Shown here: positions 1 to 5,036 of the stretch, piece after piece
How the letters are laid out: every line of letters starts with the position of its first letter
Numbering within the stretch: the first letter of the stretch is position 1
Program-made: the position numbers and the translations under genes
Assembly (NCBI GenBank): GCA_020050695.1
Contig: JAGVKI010000301.1
Span: 1 to 5,442, forward strand
Direction: 5' to 3'
Source: Alphaproteobacteria bacterium
Lineage (GTDB): Bacteria; Pseudomonadota; Alphaproteobacteria; Rickettsiales; SXRF01
Length of the DNA: 5,442 nucleotides
Notes under the pieces: generated by a model
What the model saw: the letters and a program-made list of their open reading frames with translations, nothing else
What the model was told of the DNA's origin: nothing
The model's database searches: none

Positions 1-761
1 CGAGCTTCGTCACTTTGTTTAAGCTTTGCTTCCATCTCCTTGAGGTCTGTGATGTCGCGTATCACGCCCACCAGTACCAGTTCGCCTTCAGGCGTAGTGA
101 AGCAGGCTTTCTTGGTGGAGATAACATGCTTCTTACCGGTGGCGTCCGTAAAGTTCTCGATGTTCAAATTGACTGTGCCGCTGGTGAACACCTCTTCGTC
201 TTTTTGCCAGAATACATCGGCTTCATCCTTAGGAAAGAAGTCGTAATCGCTTTTGCCTATAAGCTGTTTTTCGGGACGGCCAAATAATGCCCAAAGCGCG
301 TTATTGCCTTCGATCCAGCGGTGCTGGCGGTCTTTTACAAAGATAGGATCAACTACTGTGTTGATAATATTCTTAAGGAAAGCGCGCGAAGAGACCAGTT
401 TACGCGTGGAAGGATCAAGCGCTTCATAGGCCGCTTTGAAATCCTGCAGGTAGCTGGCTTCGCCTTCTTCGGGTTCATTATTTGAAATGGGAAGCAGTTG
501 ATGGAGCGTATAGATGATATTGCCTGCGTTATCATGTACCGGCGAGTTCCGGCTGCCTGCGATATGGCCAGGCAGCTTTACATCAAGCACGTGTTTTCCG
601 ATGATGGCAGAGCGCTTCAGCCCCGTAGCCTTTTCATAGGCGTTATTGACCGCAAGCACGCGGGAGTCTGCACCAAGCAGCAATGAAGGTTCCGGCGATG
701 CGTCAAAGATACGCTGGTAATCGATGGATGGTACGTCAGCTATTTTTTGCGTGATTGGCAA
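1..761 (-). CDS. PAS-PAS sensor protein, C-terminus beyond window
   Basis: This is the N-terminal 253 residues of a cytoplasmic signalling protein; the output domain (histidine kinase, GGDEF or other) lies past the left edge. Residues 14-92 form a short PAS-like domain (FDASPEPSLLLGAD, then SPVHDNAGNIIYTLHQLLPI). Residues 125-240 are a full PAS domain of the 'DPIFVKDRQHRWIEGNN ... GKSDYDFFPKDEADVFW ... VGVIRDIT' type. A charged helix (KEMEAKLKQ) follows and probably starts a coiled coil. The start is TTG at 761-759: an in-frame TGA lies at 774-772, a GAGG ribosome site at 772-769 is 7 nt upstream, and the first in-frame ATG is only codon 243. No transmembrane segment is seen. It lies 20 bp after the response regulator gene on the same strand, so it is probably co-transcribed. 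The first PAS seems to lack its middle part. Family assignment is firm; ligand and output are unknown. Confidence 0.85.
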   Translation of the reverse strand, partial: MPITQKIADVPSIDYQRIFDASPEPSLLLGADSRVLAVNNAYEKATGLKRSAIIGKHVLDVKLPGHIAGSRNSPVHDNAGNIIYTLHQLLPISNNEPEEGEASYLQDFKAAYEALDPSTRKLVSSRAFLKNIINTVVDPIFVKDRQHRWIEGNNALWALFGRPEKQLIGKSDYDFFPKDEADVFWQKDEEVFTSGTVNLNIENFTDATGKKHVISTKKACFTTPEGELVLVGVIRDITDLKEMEAKLKQSDEA

Positions 762-768
762 TGTCGTA

Positions 769-772
769 CCTC
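769..772 (-). promoter_or_regulatory. Ribosome binding site fixing a TTG start
   Basis: GAGG on the minus strand lies 7 nt before TTG at 761. With the in-frame TGA just upstream and no early ATG, it decides the unusual start of the PAS protein. Confidence 0.65.
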
Positions 773-781
773 AATGCATTT

Positions 782-1219
782 TTAATTAAACGATTTTTGC
801 ATAAGTGAGGGATTGCTGATCCTGGGGCATGCCCAGTCCATAACTTTTTCCACGAGTGTCTCGTAGTCTTTCAGGGCATGGGGTTTTGTCATGCACATAT
901 CGGCTCCAAGTGCTTTGCACTGCGTATGGTCAAGTGGGTCACGAGAGGTGGTGATGATAACCACCGGGATAGTAGCAATCTCTGATGTCTCTTTTACTCT
1001 CTTGAGCACTTCAAAACCACTTATTCTTGGCATATTCAGGTCAAGAAGTATGAGGTCGGGGCGCAGCACACTGTGATATTTTTCAATTTTGAGCAGATAA
1101 TCCAATGCTTCATAGCCGTCTGGCACCCAGTGGATGGATGCTGCCTCGGTCTTTGCGGCAAACACTTCTTTGAGCAGATACGCATCTGAACTGCTATCAT
1201 CGATTAGCAGAATTTCCAT
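782..1219 (-). CDS. Rcp1-like single-domain response regulator
   Basis: This 145-residue protein is a lone receiver domain that accepts phosphate from a histidine kinase and has no DNA-binding or enzymatic output. Visible receiver residues are the acidic pair D7-D8 (LLIDDSSSD), phosphoacceptor D60 (LILLDLNMP), the switch threonine T90 (VVIITTSRD) and the conserved lysine K112 followed by Pro (MTKP). The layout, with a longer loop before the phosphoacceptor (KYHSVLRPDLILLDLNMPR), resembles the Rcp1 group that partners with phytochrome-type kinases. The start ATG is the first after an in-frame TGA, but no good Shine-Dalgarno is seen. A promoter lies about 50 bp upstream. The PAS sensor gene follows after 20 bp. 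The divergent kinase at 1541, with an H-box of the SHDLQ-like type, is a plausible partner, by inference from family pairing only. Confidence 0.92.
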   Translation of the reverse strand: MEILLIDDSSSDAYLLKEVFAAKTEAASIHWVPDGYEALDYLLKIEKYHSVLRPDLILLDLNMPRISGFEVLKRVKETSEIATIPVVIITTSRDPLDHTQCKALGADMCMTKPHALKDYETLVEKVMDWACPRISNPSLMQKSFN

Positions 1220-1270
1220 TGGGCAACCGTGTCAAAAGGGGAGTATATAATAGGTTGTATTCGAAACTAG

Positions 1271-1299
1271 AATTTAGCATAATTATTTGTCTTTGTCAC
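1271..1299 (-). promoter_or_regulatory. Sigma-70-type promoter for the response regulator-PAS unit
   Basis: On the minus strand, -35 GTGACA (1299-1294, 5 of 6 matches to TTGACA) is followed by a 17-bp spacer and -10 TAAATT (1276-1271, 4 of 6), with a TG one base before the -10 (extended -10, TGC). Transcription would start near 1264, giving a leader of about 45 nt before the ATG at 1219. Predicted from sequence only. Confidence 0.6.
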
Positions 1300-1351
1300 C
1301 TAATGTGCTATCTATAAACATAATTATATCAATGGAATAGAGATATAATTT

Positions 1352-1366
1352 GTATCAATTTGATAC
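1352..1366. repeat. Perfect 15-nt palindrome, candidate operator
   Basis: GTATCAATTTGATAC has two 7-base arms (GTATCAA/TTGATAC) around one central T. It lies between the two divergent units, upstream of both promoters, where a dimeric regulator could bind. The regulator is unknown. It is too short and AT-rich, with no T-run, to be a terminator. Confidence 0.5.
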
Positions 1367-1464
1367 GGACAACGATTAGTTGTAGGGAAAACAAGCAGAT
1401 AAAAACTTATTTCAAATGCAATATATAAGTGGTTGAAAACAAAAGATGAATATTAAATTACATA

Positions 1465-1493
1465 TGGAATCTTTATTCCTTCAAAACTATAAT
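1465..1493 (+). promoter_or_regulatory. Possible promoter for the histidine kinase operon
   Basis: An exact TATAAT at 1488-1493 could be a -10 box, with start near 1500 and a leader of about 40 nt. At 17-bp spacing the -35 position reads TGGAAT, only 3 of 6 matches, so an activator might be needed. The -35 position overlaps a small inverted repeat, GGAAT-CTTT-ATTCC (1466-1479). In such AT-rich DNA the TATAAT could be chance. Confidence 0.4.
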
Positions 1494-1540
1494 TGCGATA
1501 AAGGCGGAACCGCGTTTTTTAGCGCGTAGCGACAGGTGGA

Positions 1541-2317
1541 ATGATGAAACCAGTGCCATTTAAAAAAGCTGAATCAAATGATGCCGGCGATGCAGATGCT
1601 CAGCAGGACGCAGTAAAAACCATTGACCAGCTTGAGCGTGAACTGGAAATGCTGGCCTACGTTACTTCGCACAATCTCCAATCTCCCCTGCGCGCCATCC
1701 TTGGTTATTGCGAGGAAATAAATCGCCAGCCAGGCATTAAATCCAAAACAGTTACCCGTGAAACTGCCGATGCCCTTACCCATGAGGCGAAACGTTTAAA
1801 AGACATGCTTCAGGTGATGATGGAATACATCCAGCTGGAAACGCACCCGGTTAAACATGCGCAGGTGAATTGCAGCGAAGTATTACATACCGTGCTTACG
1901 ATGCATGGCCATGATATCGAGACCGCAAAAGCGGAGATTCGCATGGGTGAATTACCCTCGGTATGGGGGCATTATGGCCGTATTACCCGCTTATTTGGCT
2001 ATCTTATCGATAACGCCATTAAGTTTAGGGGAACTAATCCGTGTGTGATTGACATCAAGGTTCGCTCGGAAGGAAAATTCTGGGAGTTCACCGTCCGCGA
2101 TAATGGTATCGGCATGAATGAAGATTATACGGATATTGTGTTCAGGCTGTTTAAACGCCTTCATACGGCAGAAGATTATCCGGGGTATGGCGCAGGTCTT
2201 TCTTTAAGTAAAAAGATTGTGGAAGCGCATGGTGGTAAGATCCGCATCGATTCCAAAACGGGTCAGGGAGCATGTGTAATCTTTACCTTGCCGAAGATGC
2301 CGGCAGAGAAATCGTAG
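1541..2317 (+). CDS. Soluble histidine kinase without a sensor domain
   Basis: This 258-residue protein has only a kinase core: a short charged, likely helical N-terminus (1-35), a HisKA dimerisation/phosphotransfer domain (about 36-103) with phosphoacceptor H44 in SHNLQSPLRAI, and a HATPase_c domain (about 108-252). ATP-site motifs are the N-box with N158 (LIDNAIKFRG), G1 box DNGIGM (187-192), F-box VFRLFKRLH (200-208) and G2 box GYGAGLSL (215-222). There is no transmembrane segment, PAS or GAF, so input must come from a partner protein. Two departures from consensus are Asn45 where Asp or Glu normally follows the His, and Tyr154 where the first N-box Asn is usual. An AGGTGG ribosome site (1534-1539) serves ATG 1541 or the adjacent ATG 1544; 1544 has slightly better spacing. 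A receiver gene follows at once, so the two probably form an operon. Kinase fold is sure; substrate is not known. Confidence 0.92.
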   Translation: MMKPVPFKKAESNDAGDADAQQDAVKTIDQLERELEMLAYVTSHNLQSPLRAILGYCEEINRQPGIKSKTVTRETADALTHEAKRLKDMLQVMMEYIQLETHPVKHAQVNCSEVLHTVLTMHGHDIETAKAEIRMGELPSVWGHYGRITRLFGYLIDNAIKFRGTNPCVIDIKVRSEGKFWEFTVRDNGIGMNEDYTDIVFRLFKRLHTAEDYPGYGAGLSLSKKIVEAHGGKIRIDSKTGQGACVIFTLPKMPAEKS

Positions 2318-2320
2318 TTT

Positions 2321-2325
2321 AGGAG
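2321..2325 (+). promoter_or_regulatory. Ribosome binding site that sets the receiver start at 2335
   Basis: AGGAG directly abuts the ATG at 2326 (no spacing), so it cannot serve that codon. It lies 9 nt before the in-frame ATG at 2335, which is therefore the better start. Confidence 0.7.
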
Positions 2326-2334
2326 ATGGTCGAT

Positions 2335-2778
2335 ATGCAGCTTGCAGAAATGGTAAAGCCACAGGACATTGTGGTGCTTCTCGTAGAAGACTCTTCAGGA
2401 GACGCAGCCGCTATTACCAAGGCAATGGTATACGGCTCACCTTTTTATAATTTTAAAATTACGCGGAAAGCCACATTGGAAGCGGGTATTGAGTTTCTTC
2501 AGGGAACCAAGGTAGACGTAGTGCTGCTGGACCTTGACCTGCCTGATGCCAAGGAGCTTATAGCCGTTGAGCATATGCATAATTTATTTCCGGATCTGCC
2601 GATTGTGATTATCAGCGGCTATTCCGACATCAACATGGTGCATGATGCCCTGCATTCCGGCGCGCAGGAATTCCTGATAAAGGGAGAATGCAGCGGTGTC
2701 ACTATCCGCCAGAGTATTTACCAGGCTATTGCCCGTAAGCAGATAGAAGTATCGTACCAGCGCGGCGATAAACTCTGA
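2335..2778 (+). CDS. Single-domain response regulator paired with the kinase
   Basis: This 147-residue lone receiver (150 if the upstream ATG at 2326 were used) shows the acidic pair E18-D19 (LLVEDSSGDA), phosphoacceptor D66 (VVLLDLDLPD), switch serine S94 (IVIISGYS) and lysine K116 (FLIKGE). The sequence style (LLDLDLPD, SGAQEFLIKGE, AIxRKQ) resembles receivers usually fused to a kinase, PAS or GGDEF domain; here it ends after the last receiver helix with only a short basic tail, so it is free-standing. It begins 17 nt after the kinase stop and is very probably co-transcribed with it and phosphorylated by it. No output domain is present, so it may shuttle phosphate or bind a target protein. 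Its TGA abuts the stop codon of the convergent anti-sigma gene. Confidence 0.9.
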   Translation: MQLAEMVKPQDIVVLLVEDSSGDAAAITKAMVYGSPFYNFKITRKATLEAGIEFLQGTKVDVVLLDLDLPDAKELIAVEHMHNLFPDLPIVIISGYSDINMVHDALHSGAQEFLIKGECSGVTIRQSIYQAIARKQIEVSYQRGDKL

Positions 2779-3411
2779 TCACCACTTAAGCAGCAGCCGG
2801 CCCAGCAGCGTGCCGATTGCGGCGGCGGCCAGCATAGGCAGGTAATGCCACACTACGATATGCTGTATCGAATCCGTCATTTCCGTCAGGCGCGCAATGA
2901 GCCCCCCTATACTAAACGCAGTAAGCAGCGCTACGGCGCCCGCTTGAATATAGTGGGTGCTGGCCATACGGCTGAGGCTGTAAAATAGCAACGTCGCCGG
3001 AGGCAGCGCTAAAATAGTGATATGGATGGTGCAGATCAGCCCATGCATGGGTATGGCAATGTGTAGATCAGCATACAGCCACTGTGCGTAAAGCATGCAT
3101 ATCAGCAAGGTGAAGCTTACTATCGGAGCAGCCAGCGGCCTGTCCTTCTGGTAGCTATCGGGATAGGCCAGCAGCGCAGTGCTCCACATGCAGGCAAGCA
3201 GGGTTGCCGCCAGCAGCACTATTTCACCTGCAAACAGGGGGGAGGATAATTGGTCTGCAATATCAGGGCGTGCGCCAAATACATATACGAAGATGGCAAT
3301 ATAGGCAGCTGCTACCAACGCCCATTTAACAGACATGCGTAATGGATGCGGTGCAGGTTTTACCGGCTGCATGTCTTCGGCAAGTTGGTTGATCAGGTCC
3401 TGGCTATCCAT
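2779..3411 (-). CDS. DUF1109 (NrsF/OsrA-like) membrane anti-sigma factor
   Basis: This 210-residue inner-membrane protein has a short cytoplasmic N-terminus (1-27) and about six hydrophobic helices (roughly 29-47, 58-83, 96-118, 122-146, 155-175, 186-207), the topology of DUF1109 anti-sigma factors that hold a SigF/EcfF-type sigma factor until oxidative or heavy-metal stress. The family signature Cys-(x)n-LPP is seen as C127...LALPP (135-138). As I recall, family members use two conserved cysteines 50 residues apart (about 131/181 in Caulobacter NrsF, 129/179 in Bradyrhizobium OsrA). Here C127 is present but residue 177 is Glu (codon GAA). Other cysteines are C74 and C105, both in predicted helices. 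The ATG is 2 nt after the sigma stop, with GGAG in the sigma 3' end, so translation is probably coupled. Family call is strong; the signal sensed is uncertain. Confidence 0.85.
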   Translation of the reverse strand: MDSQDLINQLAEDMQPVKPAPHPLRMSVKWALVAAAYIAIFVYVFGARPDIADQLSSPLFAGEIVLLAATLLACMWSTALLAYPDSYQKDRPLAAPIVSFTLLICMLYAQWLYADLHIAIPMHGLICTIHITILALPPATLLFYSLSRMASTHYIQAGAVALLTAFSIGGLIARLTEMTDSIQHIVVWHYLPMLAAAAIGTLLGRLLLKW

Positions 3412-3413
3412 TA

Positions 3414-3959
3414 TTACTCATTCTCCAGTTTCTTCTTAAGCACCTTATAGGCGCGGTGAGCAGCTACCTTTACTGCCGATTCTTTCATGCCTATCTTTTC
3501 TGCCACCTCGCGCGCGGTATAGCCTTCTTCATGCATCAGTTGCAGGATCATGGCCTGCTTGCCCGGAAGCTGCTCCACCTCTCCTTTTATTGATTCGTAG
3601 GAAAGTCCGGCTTTGGTTACATCCTGCATATCCAGCCCTTCTGCATCTTCCAGTTCGCTAGCGCCGTGCAGCTTGTCGGCATAGTGTTTGCGCAGGTAAT
3701 CGTTCAGGCGGAAGCGCGCAATAGCCAGCGCCCAGGGCTTATAGGGGCGCTCGCAGTCATAGGTATGGCGGGCTTTATGTATGGAAATCAGGATTTCCTG
3801 AACCAGGTCTTCCAGGTCGCTGCCCTGGCGCAGGCGACGCGCCAGATAGGGGCGCAGCAGCATGGCGGTTTCTTCAAGCGCAGAGGCATAGGCGCGCTTG
3901 TCACCGGCCAGAGCCAGCCGCATGCGTTCTTCAAGTACCTTTCCTTGCGTCTCATTCAT
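3414..3959 (-). CDS. ECF sigma factor, SigF/EcfF-like
   Basis: This 181-residue sigma-70-family protein directs RNA polymerase to stress promoters. Region 2 (about 12-92) is recognisable by DLEDLVQEILISIHKARHTYD (48-68) and RPYKPWALAIARFRLNDYLRK (71-91). Region 4 (about 125-176) has the helix-turn-helix YTAREVAEKIGMKESAVKVAAHR. There is no region 1.1 or 3 and no C-terminal extension, as expected for an ECF factor. The DUF1109 anti-sigma gene follows after 2 nt, which places it in the group of Caulobacter SigF and Bradyrhizobium EcfF, known for oxidative and metal stress and for control of msr genes. The divergent doxX-msrB-msrA operon carries a matching promoter. The ATG at 3959 lacks a strong ribosome site. 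I could not identify a sigma-F-type promoter for the gene itself in the 95-bp spacer. Confidence 0.93.
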   Translation of the reverse strand: MNETQGKVLEERMRLALAGDKRAYASALEETAMLLRPYLARRLRQGSDLEDLVQEILISIHKARHTYDCERPYKPWALAIARFRLNDYLRKHYADKLHGASELEDAEGLDMQDVTKAGLSYESIKGEVEQLPGKQAMILQLMHEEGYTAREVAEKIGMKESAVKVAAHRAYKVLKKKLENE

Positions 3960-3996
3960 TACTATACTGCCCGTAATTTAACAGCGGGTATGCGAT

Positions 3997-4022
3997 GTAA
4001 CCTAAAACCTGCTTCCTGCGAA
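3997..4022 (+). promoter_or_regulatory. SigF-type ECF promoter of the doxX-msrB-msrA operon
   Basis: GTAACC at 3997-4002 and CGAA at 4019-4022 are separated by exactly 16 bp. This equals the Caulobacter SigF promoter consensus GTAACC-N16-CGAA as I remember it. Transcription would start near 4028-4030, about 25 nt before the doxX ATG at 4055, leaving room for the AGAGGT ribosome site at 4045-4050. The adjacent sigma gene is the expected reader. Confidence 0.8.
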
Positions 4023-4054
4023 TACCAATGTGAAACCGATAAGCAGAGGTAACC

Positions 4055-4531
4055 ATGCAGTCCATTTTACGCCTATATCAAGGATTTATATACACGATGC
4101 AGGCGCTTAGTCCAGCAATGTTGCTGGCGCTTCGCTTGTGGATCGCCCATGTGTTCTGGGTATCTGGCGTTCTGAAGGCGACTAACTGGGATAATACCCT
4201 TACGTTGTTTATGTACGAGCATCCCGTACCCTTCCTGCCAACACAGCTTGCTGCTGTCCTGGGAACAAGCTTTGAGATTCTCTGCCCTATCCTGCTTAGC
4301 CTTGGTCTGGCTACCCGCCTGGCCACCCTGCCCCTGATTGCCATGACGCTGGTGATCAATTTTACGTATCTTGAGGCGACTGAGCATTATTACTGGCTGA
4401 TGATTCTAGGGGTGCTGCTGACCAACGGGGCTGGCCGCATTTCGGTGGATGCCTTTCTGTCAAGGCGTTATGGCCGGACGTTTTCACGCAGGAAAACAGA
4501 TATGGAAAAGTTACAGCAAATCAGGAGATAA
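4055..4531 (+). CDS. DoxX-family inner-membrane protein
   Basis: This 158-residue protein has four predicted transmembrane helices (about 20-40, 63-85, 88-107, 112-130) and a basic cytoplasmic-looking tail (137-158). Motifs typical of DoxX proteins from SigF-type regulons are LRLWIAHVFWVSGVLK (26-41), YEHPVPFLP (54-62) and LGLATRLATLPLIAMTLVI (83-101), with an acidic residue E74 in helix 2. DoxX biochemistry is poorly defined; in Mycobacterium tuberculosis a DoxX protein forms a membrane oxidoreductase complex with SodA and SseA, and DoxX genes also sit in SigF-controlled bufferin operons. Here it is first in an operon with two exported methionine sulfoxide reductases, so a role in feeding or protecting them is an attractive inference. 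AGAGGT at 4045-4050 precedes the ATG. The stop is 3 nt before msrB. Confidence 0.85.
   Translation: MQSILRLYQGFIYTMQALSPAMLLALRLWIAHVFWVSGVLKATNWDNTLTLFMYEHPVPFLPTQLAAVLGTSFEILCPILLSLGLATRLATLPLIAMTLVINFTYLEATEHYYWLMILGVLLTNGAGRISVDAFLSRRYGRTFSRRKTDMEKLQQIRR
4523..4527 (+). promoter_or_regulatory. Ribosome binding site choosing the msrB start
   Basis: AGGAG is 7 nt before ATG 4535. A second ATG at 4531, overlapping the doxX stop (TAATG), is in another frame and only 3 nt away, so 4535 is favoured. It keeps the twin-arginine motif intact. Confidence 0.6.
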
Positions 4532-4534
4532 TGT

Positions 4535-5032
4535 ATGCAAAGGCGTTCTTTTATCAAATTGCTGATGGGCAGTGCCAGTATGGTTGCAATGTCGCGTATT
4601 TTTAAAATGGAGATGGCTATGGCCGCAGATGAAAAGATTGATAAGCTTACAAAGCCAGATGAGCAGTGGAAAAAAGAACTTCCCGCGCAAAGCTATGAAG
4701 TGCTGCGCCATGAAGGAACCGAGCGTGCCTTTACCAGCCCGCTGAACGATGAAAAGCGTGAGGGTATGTTTGTCTGCGCTGGCTGTGAATTGCCGCTGTT
4801 CCCTTCCAAGTTTAAGTATAATAGTGGCACTGGCTGGCCAAGTTTTTATGACGCCCTGCCCGGTCATGTCGAAACCAAGACGGACTATAAAATCATTGCG
4901 CCGCGCACGGAATATCACTGCGCACGCTGCGGCGGCCATCAGGGGCATGTATTTGAAGATGGGCCAAAGCCCACTGGTTTGCGTTATTGCAATAACGGCG
5001 TCGCGCTGAAATTTATTCCTGCGAAAGGGTAA
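4535..5032 (+). CDS. msrB: Peptide methionine (R)-S-oxide reductase, Tat-exported
   Basis: MsrB reduces the R epimer of methionine sulfoxide in proteins. The 165-residue product starts with a twin-arginine signal: QRRSFIK (2-8), a modest hydrophobic stretch (9-19) and a likely cleavage at AMA-A (29-31), so the enzyme should act in the periplasm. The MsrB domain spans about 43-163. Zinc is bound by C81/C84 (CAGC) and C129/C132 (CARC). Substrate-site residues include W101 (SGTGWPSF) and H135/H138 (GGHQGHVF). The catalytic nucleophile is C152 in RYCNNGVALKF. These are the only five cysteines: the position that carries the resolving Cys in many MsrB proteins (SGCGWPSF) is Thr99. Charged R21, K24 and E26 after the hydrophobic stretch are unusual for a signal peptide. 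It lies 3 nt after doxX and 4 nt before msrA. Confidence 0.95.
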   Translation: MQRRSFIKLLMGSASMVAMSRIFKMEMAMAADEKIDKLTKPDEQWKKELPAQSYEVLRHEGTERAFTSPLNDEKREGMFVCAGCELPLFPSKFKYNSGTGWPSFYDALPGHVETKTDYKIIAPRTEYHCARCGGHQGHVFEDGPKPTGLRYCNNGVALKFIPAKG

Positions 5033-5036
5033 GCAT

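Larger units (their letters stand above)
1220..1540. other. AT-rich divergent regulatory spacer
   Basis: This 321-bp gene-free stretch separates the leftward response regulator unit from the rightward kinase unit and is clearly richer in A+T than its flanks. It holds a leftward promoter (1271-1299), a perfect palindrome (1352-1366), a short inverted repeat with a TATAAT box (1466-1493), and two copies of TATCAAT 26 bp apart (1327-1333 and 1353-1359), the second inside the palindrome. No credible ORF, tRNA or terminator was seen in it. Confidence 0.8.

Noticed and set aside
1344..1349. TATAAT as an additional rightward promoter
   Set aside because: No -35 match at 16-18 bp spacing; exact TATAAT is likely by chance in such AT-rich DNA.
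1511..1526. CGCG-TTTTTTAG-CGCG as a hairpin or terminator before the kinase gene
   Set aside because: The stem is only 4 bp, the T-run is in the loop rather than after the stem, and no gene ends just upstream.
1506..1531. GGAAC followed by GCG-rich DNA as a general-stress (EcfG) promoter for the kinase
   Set aside because: The -35-like GGAAC is present, but no GTT-type -10 is found at 16-17 bp; that position reads AGCGAC.
2782..2830. GC-rich stretch at the 3' end of the anti-sigma gene as a bidirectional terminator
   Set aside because: No clean stem followed by a T-run on either strand; the GC richness reflects Ala/Gly/Leu codons of the last helix.
3970..3988. CCCG...CGGG inverted repeat upstream of the sigma gene as an operator
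   Set aside because: Only 4-bp arms with an 11-nt asymmetric centre; not distinguishable from chance.
3666..4052. Plus-strand open frame (128 codons) across the sigma gene start and the promoter region
   Set aside because: Antisense to the sigma region 2 coding sequence, it runs through the SigF-type promoter and has no domain signature.
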